From positions 14,042,511 through 14,106,510 of the forward strand of contig NC_073308.1 in the NCBI RefSeq assembly GCF_027595985.1: DNA of 64,000 nucleotides. Direction: 5' to 3'. Positions 21,257 through 42,473 of this stretch are shown in pieces. Source of the stretch: Sorex araneus (taxonomy: Eukaryota > Chordata > Mammalia > Eulipotyphla > Soricidae). The position numbers and the translations under genes were made by a program. Every line of letters begins with the position of its first letter. Positions within the stretch are counted from its first letter, which is position 1. The notes under the pieces were generated by a model. It was not told the origin of the DNA and ran no database searches. It saw only the letters and a list, made by a program, of their open reading frames with translations.

Positions 21257-21690
21257 CTGTGGGAGACAGGGGTGAGTCTGGCAATCACCCAGAAAAGGCC
21301 AGTGAGGCCCCACCCACCACAGCTGGTGGGTGCCCCCACCAACCCCAAGTCTTCTCCCACCAACTGTGTGTGGGCCACTCACTGCATCCTCCCCTCTACT
21401 CCAGTCTCTGAGACATCTGTGCCCGGACATGGGACTGCTGTGGCAGGACAGAGACTTACTAGCATAGGGGTGTAGCAGGGAAACCTCTGCTGTGCCACCC
21501 CTGGGCAGTGCCCACATCCATGGCCGCCACAAGCCACAGTGAGCAAGTGTGCCTGAGCAAGTGGACGTGTCAAGAGTTCAGACACAGAGTCGGGGAGCAA
21601 CTCAGCTCCCTCCTGGAAAAGTGATTCATGGTGAGAACATCGGGGCTCCTGGGGCATTTTGGGGGCACTTGTCTGTCAGAACGTGTACCT

Positions 21691-21804
21691 GGGCTGGAGA
21701 GATGGGAGAGCAGTGACCAGGGTTTGATCCCCAGCACCACATATGGTACAGAGCCAGGAGTAAGCCCTGAGCACTGCTGGGTTTGGCCCCAAAACCAAAA
21801 AAAA
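21691..21804 (+). repeat. Internally deleted SOR-type SINE
   Basis: Head gggctggagagatgggagag, B-box-like gggtttgatccccagcacc, then a jump to cagagccaggagtaagccct and gggtttggccccaaaacc with an A-rich tail. The middle of the SINE is missing. Confidence 0.85.
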
Positions 21805-22888
21805 GGGAGAAGAGGGGGAACTTAGACCTTCACCCCAACCCATGTCCCTTCCCTTCCCTCCTATGCAGGGTGCTTTGGGGGGAATAATCTGGTTCATGGG
21901 GTGAAGGCCTGGTGGGACCCCCTCCTCCCCTCAGCCTGGTAGCCATATGTGGTGTGGTGTAAGCTGGGAGGGTGAGGGAGAGAGGGGCGGGACGGTCTGT
22001 GCGCTTCCCTCTCCCCCTGCTCCCAAGAACAGAAGGTACTGGCACACTGGGCAGTGGACTCGCTGAGCTCATTGATCTGGTGCTTCCAGGGCACCTGCCA
22101 GGGACAGAGCGTTCCAGTTGGTGTGTGACACAGGTATCAGCATACCCCACCGCCCAAGTCCCCATCTTCATGGGTGAAGAACAGTCACAGAACAAGTGGG
22201 GGAACTGGGCACAGGTACAGCTCTACCCCCAACTCCTGCCTCCCCTTTAAGCTACGAGGGCTCAGAAATGGGGGTCACAACAGCATGTGGGGGCCGGGCA
22301 TGCCCTCAGCATTGACCGAGCTCTGACTTGGGCACTGTGGCCTGAGAGACCCGCTGCCCTCAGCCCTACTCTCTGCTGCTGGGCCACAGCTCCCCACAGC
22401 CCAACATGGCCAAGCAGACTGGCTGGGATGCAGAAGGGTGTCCTCCCTGGGCCCCTCTAGGCCTCAACTGTGCAGTGGCTCTGGGTCTGGGTGGCAGCAG
22501 AGACACGGCCAGGCAGTGGGAGGGGCAGGTTCTGGCCCCTGGGGCCTGCCTCTGCAGGAGGGAAGCTGGTGTCTGCCCCTTCCAGCCCTGCACCCAGCCC
22601 TGGTCCCTGGGGAAATGGATGCTGCTCCTGCCCCAGCCACATGGATGCCCCCTCCCAGAGCTGATGTCTCTCCAGTAGGACCAAGTGCAGGGCGCTGTCC
22701 CCAAGACCGCCGCGGATCAGAAGTGAGCATGGGCTTTCTCGTGTCCTCCAGTCTATGAAAGGGTCTGAGGGCTTTGGTGAAAATATGGGAGGTTCACTGA
22801 GCCACAGCAGCAGATCGCCCTTCAGTTGTCCCCCTGAGATCACCCTGTAAGCTTGAGGGTATCTTCCTGTCTACTTGAATATGTATCA

Positions 22889-23013
22889 TTTGTTTGGGGG
22901 GCCATGCCCAGTGATCCTGGTGGGTTTGGAGAATCCTATGTGGTGTCAGCGATCGAACCTGGGTTGGCTGCATGCGAGGTAAGTGCCTTAGCTCCTGTGC
23001 TATCTCTCCAACC
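22889..23013 (-). repeat. Shortened SOR-type SINE, reverse
   Basis: tttgtttggggggccatgcc, cagtgatcctggtgggt, atgtggtgtcagcgatcgaa, cctgggttggctgcatgcg, then tgtgctatctctccaacc as the reversed head. Confidence 0.85.
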
Positions 23014-23710
23014 TTCAAATATGCCACTTTTATGTAGCTGAGATCACTGTACACACTGTCCAGTTTCTGCAGTGGTTTTTTCCCCCTTGTATTTGAAATA
23101 TATTGCATGCCAACAGGACTTCTCCTATCGTCATGGTAACCTCCACCCTGATTGAAGCTAATTCCCTACAGAACCAAACGTTTTCCCTAGTCCCTGAGGG
23201 GGTGGAGAATTTCCTCCAAGACCTACTCCCATGTGGCTTTGGGGACAAGACAAGTGGTCCTTTTAATTGCTTCAGCAAAAACAGACTTAGGCAAGACCGT
23301 GGTCTCCCTCCCTCAATTAGGAGACTCCTGGACACAAATATTTGTGCTGACCCCAAGGTCTGCTTTATTCCTCTTGTAGGGGAGCTGTCACAGAATGGGG
23401 TGCTGGGATACCCCATGAGTGTGTGAGTTGGCAGAGGCTCGAAGACACTGCTGAGGCATGTTTCAGGCTGGCAGTGCAGCGTTCCCAATTCACAAGGAAG
23501 TGTCTCTGTCTCGAGAACCCACCGGGGGCTGTTTAATAAACTGTGGGATCAGTGGTCTCTCCACCTGGAACTCCTCCCCCAGCATTCAAGCTCTGCCCTT
23601 CCTACCTGTCCCAGAGATGAAGGCAGAGACTGCTGAGAGCATATGGGCAAGCAAGGCCAATGCAGGGGCTCAGGCTAACGTTCACAGACCACCGCCTGGC
23701 TGCAGCCAGG

Positions 23711-23930
23711 TGTAACCAGTCAGGACCTGAGGACAAGGCATGGTCGATGTGGTGTAACCAACCAGGTTGTGAGAATAAGGCATGGCCCACGAAGTGCAAC
23801 CAATCAGGTTGTGAGAATAAAGCACAGCCCATAGAATGTGACCAATCAGGTTGTTCAAGCAAGGCGTGGCCCATAGTGTGACCAATCAGGTTATGAGAAT
23901 TGTGGCCCATGGTGCCCAATCAGACCTGCC
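23711..23930. repeat. 42-bp minisatellite with phased CCAAT boxes
   Basis: About six units built on accaatcaggttgtgag, aataaggcatggcccata. The CCA of the CCAAT-like core starts at 23716, 23758, 23800, 23842, 23882 and 23916, giving spacings of 42, 42, 42, 40 and 34. Units 3-6 carry a perfect CCAAT inside (a/g)(a/c)CCAATCAG, close to the NF-Y consensus. The first two read CCAGT and CCAAC. It lies inside KCNH1 intron 9. Confidence 0.85.
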
Positions 23931-24866
23931 TGCCTATCCCATCTGCTCTGCGACTTCTACAGTGACCAGAGCCAGGTGCAGGGGGCAGGCAGTATAGGAC
24001 CCAGCCAAGCTTGAGTTCGGACCTCCAGGGGATCCAAGGCCACCAGGCCATGGGTGCGGGGGCATGCAGGGCCGGAGGCAGAACTGGGACCTCTGCCCTG
24101 AGAGGTGAGTTCTTTGCTCCAGCCCTGTCTCGGCCTCTCCACTTTCCACTCTCAGGAAATCCTCAGGCTCCAGCTCAGCCACCGTCCCTATGGGCTTGCA
24201 GCTCACCGTGCATCACGGGTTTATCTGCAGTCGCCCTACCCAGAGTTGGCTTCTCTTATCTCTGTGGGAACCCACTCACCCACCTCCCTGAGCTGGGCAT
24301 CAGTCGTGTCCATGGGGTCCCAGTGGCCTCCCCACACCCTTTGTTCCTCTGCGCTCTGGATATGAGACCAGCCTTGTGCTTCTGCTCCCAACTTGGCTCC
24401 ACACACATCCCGATCCCGACTACCTTCTAGGCCACCCACAGCTGTCCTGGGGCCTCCCCCTGCAGCTGCTCCGGGATGGAGCTGGAAACCAGCAGAGTCC
24501 ATGGTGAGGTGGGCTCTGAGGATCCAGCTCCCACAGCCCCTCTCTTGTTTCCAACCACCCAGTGACTACAGCCCACTCCTGCCCTGGGGGTGCGGGGGAG
24601 GGTATTTGAGAATGCTCATGCCCCTGCAGGGAGGGCTGTGCTGTGCCAAGGAGCAGCTGCATCTCCGTGGACTCCCATACTCTCAGTCCTGAATGTGCCA
24701 CCGACCTTCTGCCTCGAGACCCCAGGTTCCCATGGGTCCCTCCACCTACTCTAGGACGCCCTTCCAGCTTTCACAGGATGCCTCAGAGTTACCTGTACTG
24801 GGCCACTGTGTGAGGGACCCCTCAGGAGGGAATGCGCACTCACCCAACACTACGATCTACATTTTA

Positions 24867-34100
<9,234 letters not shown>

Positions 34101-34439
34101 TCACCGAGTGAGAGACATGCCCATCTGCTTCCTCCCCCACCACCCAATGACACCCCAAATTCTCACAGCAGACGGTGCTGGGCGTGCACCTACAAACGCA
34201 GAGGCACCTTTCCCGGTGTCACGGCTAACTTTAAAATAATTTTTCGGACTCATGCTGTATTTCATATTAGGAAATACAAAATACTGGAAGGCTGTGTGTG
34301 GGTCTCCCACACAGAGCATGGGGTCCACTCCCTTGCACGTGCACACACACAGCTTCACACACTGAGCAGGGTCAGGGAGACACAGGAAGGCAGGGGGAAT
34401 GCTGAAGGGCAGAGTTGCCACACTGACCACGGAGAGACC

Positions 34440-34730
34440 ATCATCACATCTGTCACCGCACTCCAGAGCTCATACCTATCAGTACATCCATCATCTTATT
34501 CTGAGTGTTCACATTTGTTATCACACCCATCATCACACCTTGAGTGTTTACACCTATCATCAACAACTGTCATAACACTGTGAGTGTCCACACCCACCAC
34601 CACACTGCAGGTGTTCACACCCATCATCATACCATCATCACATTGCAAGTGTTCACACCCGTTATCACACTGTGACTGCTCACACCCGTCAGCACACCCA
34701 TCATTGCACCATGAGTGTCCACAGCAGCAG
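34440..34730. repeat. Degenerate CATCAT-CACAC minisatellite
   Basis: About eight to nine copies of a ~32-base unit: acaccttgagtgtttacacc, tatcatcaacaactgtcata and variants such as actgcaggtgttcacaccc. Confidence 0.75.
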
Positions 34731-36399
34731 ATGCCCTGACTCCCTAGAACCCAGGCGGCTGCTCTGGGGCTGGACGGCACGCCTGAGAGCCTCGCCGGCT
34801 TACCAAGAGGGAAAGGGGCTGCAGATTCTGCTGAGGGCGGGGAACAACACTCAGAGCCTTCACTAGAAATGGGGCTCTCGGGGTGCTCGTCTGGCTGTTT
34901 TCCTCTTCAGGGCTCCTGCCTTCCCTGATCCTGCAGGGCTGCCCCAAAGGTTCTCAGGAGGAAAGCGTGTGGGCACATGAAAAGGGCGGACAGGATCCTG
35001 GAAAGCCAATACTGCCAGGGCGCCCCGATACTGTGTCTCCAGCTGACTGTTCCTGTGTGGACAGTAACTGGGGCACGTCTCCCCAGCGGCCAGCCAGGCA
35101 CCAGAGAGCAATGGGCAGAACCTGCTAAACATGTACCCCTCCCAACCTTCCCCACCAATGTGGGCCCTCACACCCCTCCTCTCAGATGCGGGCCCTCATC
35201 CCCCTTTGCTGGGGATGCCCAGTCCCCAAAACCCCAGAGGCAAATCCACTAGCATGAGGACATGTCGCTCCATCTAGCACTGATCTAGGCCCCTGCCGAG
35301 AGCAGAGTCCACACACTGGTGACGCGTCACCCCAGGATTCTCTCAGCCCTGGAACCATCCTGTCCTGGCCACCTGGGATGACCACAGGGACCAGGTGCAG
35401 GGAGGACACCATGTCAACAGCCCCCTCTAGGCACAAGGCTTAACTCTGCCCAGCTCGGCGGCTGTAGGGGTGCTAGGGTATAGACCACAGGCAGGGGTGG
35501 GAGGTGCAATTCTCCAACCGCAGAAGAAACCACATCTCTGAGGACAGATGTCCCATGTCCCCCTGAAATCACACCTTCCCAGAACAGCATCTTTCTGGCA
35601 AGGATGAGGGAAGTGCAGCAGGTCACTGAGCGCTGGCAGGGGCTAGAGTGGCACCTCTGTGTAGGGGCTGCAGGCACTCTTCTGCAAGTCACTTTTGGAG
35701 TCCGAGGGGATGGGCAGCTACACATGGAAGCTAGGAAATGCCGCCCTGCCCAACCCAGACGCACCAGGATCTTGGTGTCTGCCTCCCTCCAGCACTGCAT
35801 CCTTTGCTTCCTGGGATCTCATGCCAAGAACAAGTTGCTCCCAGGGCACTTCCATGAACAGAACCCTGCCTTGAGCCACAGAACCTTCTGGAGAATCTGT
35901 CATCGTTCTGGGCCAGGATGTGCAAGGAAACAGAAATCCCATCCACATGCCCAGGAGGAAGCTTCTGGAAGTTCAGTGCTCTCCCTGGCTGTGGGGAAGG
36001 ATGTCTTCCCAGGGAAATGGACGAACTGCTCCCAGGTATGGGTACAACTGTGTGACCTGTGCACCAAGGTCGAGTCTGTCTCCGGGGCCCCCGCTCTACT
36101 GCTGGCCCTTCCCTGAGCTCCCACAGGCTGCTGCGGCTCTCAGAAAGTCCTGCCCATCCTGCAGGTACTGGGCACCAGGAGAGCTGGGACCCAGAGCGGT
36201 CCTGGGTTGGCCCGTCCTTCTGCTGGGAAACAGCAGCAGGTGGCAGGCAGCCTCCAAATCTTCCAAATTGTGTCCCCAGGGACGAGGAAGCCAGGCAGAG
36301 CCATCCGCTGCTGAGCAGAGACAGGGACATGCACATCTGTCCCCACACCCAGAGGGACCATTGTTTGGCGCTCCTCACGATCCTGACAGCAAGTGTCTA

Positions 36400-36795
36400 A
36401 GTCACCAGTCAGTGAGAGGAGATCACCCTAGTCAATGAGGGAAGATCACCCCAGTCAGTGAGAGATCACCCCAGTCAGTGAGGGAGATCACCCCAGTCAA
36501 TGAGAGAAGATCACCCCAGTCAATGAGAGGAGATCACCCCAGTCAATGAGAGAAGATCACCCCAGTTAGTGAGGGGAGATTACCCCAGTCAGTGAGGGGA
36601 GATCACCCCAGTTAGTGAGGGGAGATCACCCCAGTCAGTGAGGGGAGATCACCCCAGTTAGTGAGGAGAGATCACGCCAGTCAGTGAGAGATCACCCCAG
36701 TCAGTGAGGGAAGATCATCCTAGTCAATGAGGGATGATCACCCCACTCACTAAGGGGAGATCACTCCAGTCAGTGAGGGGAGATCACCTCCATCG
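36400..36795. repeat. 22-23-bp minisatellite, about 17 copies
   Basis: The unit is gatcaccccagtcagtgagg plus two or three G/A. Copies vary at a few positions (cagtcaatga, cagttagtga) and lengths alternate, with two copies lacking the ggga segment. The array ends about 35 bases before a nested SINE complex. Confidence 0.93.
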
Positions 36796-36830
36796 ACCCT
36801 CAGTCACTACATTAAGCCAACATGGCTTTA

Positions 36831-37243
36831 TTTTATTTTTGGTTTGGGGGCCACACCCAGGCTGGAGCAACAGCACAGCGGGGAGGGCGTTCGCCTTGCA
36901 TGCAGCTGAACTTGGTTCGATTCCTCCGCTCCTCTAGGAGAGCCTAGCAAGCTACTGAGAGTAGCTCACCTGCACGGCAGAGCCTGGCAAGCTACTCGTG
37001 GCATATTCAATACGCCAAAAACAGTAACAACAAGTCTCAAACTGGAGATGTTACTGGTGCCCGCTTGAGCAAATCGATGAGCAACGGGATAACAATGACA
37101 GTGACAGTGACAGTGACAGGGCAACATCCAGCAATATTCCTGGTTCTGCACTCAGGAATCACTCCTGGCAGTGCTTACAGAACCATGCGATTGAACCCGG
37201 GTTGGTGCCATACCTGCTGTACTACTGCTCAGCCCTAGCTACT
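36831..37243 (-). repeat. Outer SOR-type SINE (reverse), split by a second SINE
   Basis: The left piece ttttatttttggtttggggg, ccacacccag ends at 36860. The right piece starts near 37120 with caacatccagcaatattcct, then ggttctgcactcaggaatca, cctggcagtgctt, ggttggtgcc and the reversed head. The flanks acatggcttta (to 36830) and ctatggcttta (to 37252) form the outer target duplication with one mismatch. Confidence 0.85.
36861..37119 (+). repeat. Inner SINE of a second shrew type with (cagtga)n tail
   Basis: It has a tRNA-like head gctggagcaacagcacagcg, gcgttcgccttgcatgcagc and ttggttcgattcctccgctc. The body is unlike the common SINE: aggagagcctagcaagctac, catattcaatacgccaaaaa, cagtaacaacaagtctcaa, ttactggtgcccgcttgagc, aaatcgatgagcaacggga. 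It ends in a gacagt hexamer run (37097-37118) instead of poly(A). It sits inside another SINE. Confidence 0.88.
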
Positions 37244-38184
37244 ATGGCTTTATCACAGCAATGCCCCTCACCCAGTGTGTCCGCCCTCTGTGCCCCCTGC
37301 TCCCCGTGGGCAGGCACCACGGTCGCTCACTTCCCTTCACTTCCTGGAACCTTCACATTCACAAACCATCTTGTGTAAACTGGCTTCTTTCACGAAGCAA
37401 AGCTCCAAAGGGCTCTTGTGTGCGGCTGTGGGGGCACAGCCCCATTTGTCCTGCTGCCATGGAAACCCAGGAGCTCCTGGTGAACTCCAGAGCTGAACCC
37501 CAATCTCTGCATGATCACAGCTGTTTTTCCTCCTTGGCAAAGGCAAGCTGAATAACTGGAATTTACTCTTCCCAGGGCCGGGGAGAGAGAGCCCAGAGAT
37601 CAGGGTACCGTCTTCGTATGCACAGCACCCCAAGTTCCAGCACCTGGGAGTAAGGCCCTCAGGTACCCAGCCGGAGGCGCTGTAGCAGTGTCTTCGACTG
37701 GGTGTCAGTATTTGGCTGTTCCCCCAAGTGGCCAAGTATCACCAGGAGTGGCCCCAGAACCCCCCCACAAAAAACATGTCCCAATGATTTCACCAAAGTG
37801 ACCACTGCCCTTGGTATCCCCTACAGCAGTGGGCTGTGCCCACAACAGAGCCCCAGTGCCACCACCCTGACGGGCTCCCCAGTGTCACCATGGCTTGCAC
37901 GTGTTCCTGCACCTAGCTGCCATGTTGACATCCACAGTGCTCACGTGCTGCTGGCCCACAGCGACTCTTTCTTGTCATCCCATTCCCAGAGCCCTTCAGA
38001 TGTTTGGGAGCAAAGCCTTTATGAGTGAGAGAACTAATAAGTAACCCCCCGTCGCCCCCTCCCCGGGGGGATGGGGACATGTGGCTTATCTTCTTGTTCT
38101 CTTAAGAATTTCAGAGATGACACAGAGGTTCTGGGCCATGTCTTTCATGCAGCCTCTCCTGGTCTGATCCTCATTGATGCTCAG

Positions 38185-38275
38185 GGGCCCCTGGGCGCCA
38201 CCAGAAGTGATTCCTGAGTACAGAGCCAGGAGTAAGACCTGAGAGCTGCTGGGGGCCCCAAAGCACCCCCCCAAA
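38185..38275 (+). repeat. SOR-type SINE, 3' fragment
   Basis: ctgggcgccaccagaagtga, ttcctgagtacagagccagg, agtaagacctgagagctgct and gggggccccaaagca match the 3' half of the SINE. The head is missing or unrecognisable. Confidence 0.75.
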
Positions 38276-39661
38276 GAGTCTCTCTAAAATCCACATATTT
38301 TCTGGGTATGCCTCTCCCTCAGTGGGGAACGGTCTGGATTAGATGTGAGGAGTGGTCCAGTCCCCCTCGTCCCAGCCTGCTGGTGCTGAGATGGTCTGCC
38401 CACTTCGGCAGGAGCTTGCAGGTTTCTGCCTCTCACGACCCGCTGCTGCCCCCCAGTCTCCTCACCTCTCAGACCCAGGACTGCCAAGTGGGAACTGGAG
38501 TCAAGCCACAGTCGGGTCTTATTTGATCGGATCCCCTGCTACCCTCATTCTCCTGTCTGAAAATGACTGGGACAGTCTGACCTGAAACAGACACTGGCAG
38601 CTGACCTGGGTGTCCCTAAGCCACCACCATCCCGCATGTTGGGATACCATTCCTTGGACATGCCTCTCATACTTTTGTGCCCTGCTCCCTGAAGTATTAG
38701 CAGAACCAGACCAGAGCTTAGGCCTGGCTCAATAATACGCTGTTATGTTTGACTTTTCCTTGAGCTTCATTTGTTCGCTGGAGACTAGTAAACGCACCTC
38801 ATATAACTGCCTGAGCTGGGACATGAGTGTCCCAAATAACCCCTGTCCAGCTAATGAGGTTTACCCGCCATGCCCCTCATGGCTGCCTGTCAAGAACGCG
38901 CCTATCTGCCCTTCTTTCTCTGCTGGTGGAGCCCCAGGCCTTAAGGACGGCGCTGACGGCCAGGCACCAGCTGTGCTCTCTCCTCTCCCTGGTGCTGCTT
39001 CATCTCCCAAACACCACCCACCACACTCTAATAATAACTTCACACATTTGAACATGCTCAATGGATTGTGTTTTAGCCTCTCCATCTAGCACCCTCCCGT
39101 CTGGTGGGGAGGTCTGCCTCAAGGAGACCCCAGTCTGGGGTCTGAGGCTTGGAGCAGGCTGTGGGCAAGTCTGGGCCCTCTGACTGCACCTACGAGCACT
39201 ACTGCCGGGTTTGCTTCCTGTGGCTGGTCCGCCTCTGGATACTTCCCAACCCTTTGTGCATTCACCCACCATAAGGGCACTCTTTAAAAAGGCTTATTCA
39301 TGCCCTGGGAGAAGAGAGAAGCAGAGGTCAGCTTTGAACATGGCTGGCAGAAGGCGCACAAGGCCCCGTGAGAAGCACTGAAAGGAGCAACGGGCTCCGA
39401 GAAGGCCTTTTCCGGAACACACTGTGGCCGGGTTCGCTCTGGAGGGGTCAGCCTCCACCCACCAGGCATGGGGCCCCGAAGCCAGGGAGCCGACCTCCAG
39501 GGCCGGACAGATCCTCTGTCCTGTGAACTGCAGGAACCCTCTGGCCAGCCTGGGTAGCCAACCCCTGGAGTCGCCCACCACAGGCTCGCGCCCTCTGCAT
39601 CCGCATGTGATGCCATCCCGAGGACCGGCTCCAAGCTACCAGTCCCCTGCCCTCTAACACC

Positions 39662-39742
39662 TCTCTAGCACCCACCCGCCCAGTGCTCCCACATGCCCTC
39701 CTGACTCTCTAATACCCACCCGCCTGGTGCTCCCACATCCAA
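39662..39742. repeat. Direct repeat of ~46 bases, two copies
   Basis: ctctctagcacccacccgcc/cagtgctcccacatgc is followed at once by ctctctaatacccacccgcc/tggtgctcccacatcc. Confidence 0.8.
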
Positions 39743-39744
39743 GG

Positions 39745-39868
39745 TTTTATTTTTTTATTTAATTTTTGGTTGGGGGGCCACAACCAGTGGTGCTCAGTGA
39801 TCCCTCCTGGCTAGGCCAGAGATTGAGCCCACGCTGCCCTCATGCATGGTCTGCTGTGCCTCACCCCT
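39745..39868 (-). repeat. SOR-type SINE, reverse, decayed
   Basis: T-rich start, aatttttggttggggggcca, caaccagtggtgctcagtga, tccctcctggctaggcc, attgagcccacgctg, then a degraded head tctgctgtgcctcacccc. Confidence 0.8.
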
Positions 39869-40329
39869 GTGTCTGCTTACAGTGGTGTCCCAGCTCCCAC
39901 ACTGCCCCTTGTTCATGCAGCCCGCTGGAAATCACACTGCCATGTTTAATGTCATACAAAGCCTGACCATGGTCAGTGTCTTTCCGGTGGGAAGCACTTG
40001 GGGCTATACCCAGAGATGCTCTGGACAGTGCGCGGGCTGCAGCCTGAGAGGGGACAGCATAGCTCACAGCCTGCCTTTCCTTCACAGCATGCCCGGAGGA
40101 CACCACAGCAATGGGAAAGCCTGGCCCGGCCTCTTGCTCATTATTCTGCTCAGCCTCCATGAACGGGGCCTGCAGCTCTGACACAGCTGGAACACCACGC
40201 ACACACAGCCTCAGGTACCACCACGCACACACAGCCTCAGCCAAGTGCCAAACTGTCTTGACCCTTAAAACAAATCTCCCTCCAGTCTTCTGCCTGTCTT
40301 TCTCTGTCATAATTTTCCCTACACTGAGC

Positions 40330-40860
40330 CACATTTACTTTCTTTTGACAACTATATAGCAAGAATATGAACTTTCTTTAAATACTGTAATTTCATCAAC
40401 ATGTAGCTTAATTCCCTAACAGAGGACCCAGAAAACACAATTTTATATGATCTAATTATAGCAAAGGTATAATTTTTAAAGCGCATCTTTGATTATGAGA
40501 ATATCATACATACTTATCATCATAGACATAAATACAAAGCCCGTGGTCTTTGTAGCTATTTTTAAATGAAAACATCATGTTTCACCCAGACAAGGGAGTC
40601 GATACTTGACTGATGAGACTGTGAGGTCACTTACAGTGGTCCATGAACACAGACAGCACCAGGAGGAATGGGCATGTGCGCGGATTCTTAAATCCTTAGA
40701 ATTATTTCTAACGGTGTATCTGAAGGGTGAGTTAAGTCCAATCGTCCACATTCATGTCACATTTCTTCCTGCTGTCTCCCTAGAGACGCTCTTTTCCCTG
40801 ATATCTTCAATGTGCAATTTTCATATCTATTTTCAAAGTGTGAGTTTGCATTCAAGCCAT
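40330..40860. other. A/T-rich, non-tandem stretch inside intron 6
   Basis: Clearly richer in A/T than its surroundings, with complex sequence and no tandem or SINE signature. It could be an old unrecognised transposon or a conserved noncoding element. The sequence alone does not decide. Confidence 0.4.
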
Positions 40861-41334
40861 ACCCACTCAGGAGTGAGCACACGAACAGCGCCTGCAGGCC
40901 GGCGCCAACTCCTGGCACGGGCCTAAGGCCATGTGATGAGCATGTAGGCTCTGCGCGTTTCTGGCTTCTCCTGCGCTGGCCCACTGGTCACGGGTGAGCA
41001 CAGCTCCAGGCTCTGCTGGGGATGGACTGCCAAGACCATCTCCACATGCGTTTCCTTTGCTTCCTCACGTCCCAGGAGGCAGCCTGGTAAGGAGGTCCCC
41101 TCCTGCAACATGGGACCTGCTGTTTCCCAAGTGTCCCCCCACCTCACCACCCCCGAACCCACCAGATACATCCTTTGGTGAGGGCGAGTGAGCAAGTACA
41201 TTCCCCTGCTCACTCTCCTCCTGCAGCTTCCCAGTGATACCCATGCTAAGAACCTTTCCCAGTGCCTCAGCAGAGCGGAACTGCATTACCATTGACCACT
41301 AAGAGCTCCTGATGCACCCGAGACTCAGATATTT

Positions 41335-41500
41335 GAATGGGCACACGACCTGCAAATATTTCCTCCCAGTCTATGGCTTTCATTGCTGCTTTCTTGATGG
41401 TGTCTCTGGAAAATGTCTTTGATTCTGAGTTACACTGTTCCATTTTTTCCTTCATGTAGCATTCCTTTGATACTGCAGCTAAGAACTGTTTGACCAGGTG
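41335..41500 (-). mobile_element. Old LINE-1 fragment, reverse
   Basis: gcaaatatttcctcccagtc, tatggctttcattgctgctt, tcttgatggtgtctctgg and ttttttccttcatgtagcat follow the complement of the 3' end of ORF2 and the adjacent region of old mammalian LINE-1 elements, in order. It is broken off by the GA-rich tract. Confidence 0.65.
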
Positions 41501-41654
41501 AGGGGGGGAAGAGAGGAGAGAGGGAGGGGAGAGAGGGTGCATAAGAGGGAAAGAGGGAGAGAGAAAGGGAGGAGGGAGACGGAGAAAGAGGGAGAGGGGG
41601 AGAGAGGAAGAGAGAGGAAGAGAGGAAGAGGGAGAGGAGGGGGAGAAAGGGAGA

Positions 41655-41731
<77 letters not shown>
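41500..41731. repeat. Purine tract ending in (GA)40 microsatellite
   Basis: GGAGAGAGGGA-type purine-only sequence from about 41500, becoming a pure GA repeat at roughly 41657-41730. It is a long homopurine strand with mirror symmetry. Confidence 0.93.
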
Positions 41732-41735
<4 letters not shown>

Positions 41736-41949
41736 TCCTTTCCTCCATTATTTCATTGCAATTAACTCTGAGGTCTGGTTAGAGGAGGAATGAAAGAACC
41801 TAACTGTCTTAGCTGTCTGTGGAAAATCCTTCCCACCCGACTCACAGTCGAAGGCCTGTGCATGAGGGCTGCTGGCAGTGAAAGAAAGATCACCTTCCAG
41901 CCCTGCAGTGCTCTGGCCACACTCTCGGATCAGCATGTGAAAGGATGAC

Positions 41950-42045
41950 CAAGGGGTTTGGAATCAGTCTGAGCCACGCAATTCTTAATCTAATGCTCTG
42001 CAAATGACATCATCTCTCTAACTTCAGATTTTAAAGTTTATACAG
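41950..42045 (+). repeat. Possible MIR fragment
   Basis: ttggaatcagtctgagccac followed by caaatgacatcatctctcta and acttcagattttaaagt resembles the ordered MIR words for the cac/acctctctgagcctcag/ttttctcatctgtaaa region. Divergence is high. Confidence 0.35.
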
Positions 42046-42473
42046 CTAGTGTAAAGGAACAGGATTGATTTTTGTTTATTGATCCTTGTCATCATTTTGG
42101 TCATTTGTTTTAGCAGGAGCACTCCTCGCAATGTTTGGGGGCCTAGGGTCACTTTGAATGTGATCAGTAGGTACACGGCCTGGAAATGTCCTAGGAATGT
42201 TTTATACATAGAATCACTTCATTTGCTTATTTCTCTCCCACCTGGATGCCTGTAACTCTTGTCTTCCCTCCCTTCCTCCCTTCTCTCTTCTCTCCTTCCT
42301 ACCTGCCTTCCCATCCTTCTTCCCTCTATTCCTTCTCTTTCCTTTTCCTTTCTTCCAGATCTTAGGGATGGAGGTTTCCATCTTCACCACCTCAGCAGCT
42401 GTTCCACAGATGCTCTTTACCAAGTTCCCCCTGCTCCTATTTTGCTGAGAGTCTTCATGGAAGGGTGTCTGAT

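Noticed and set aside
36400-36795. CRISPR-like array
   Set aside because: The units are contiguous 22-23-base tandem copies without unique spacers, in a vertebrate intron.
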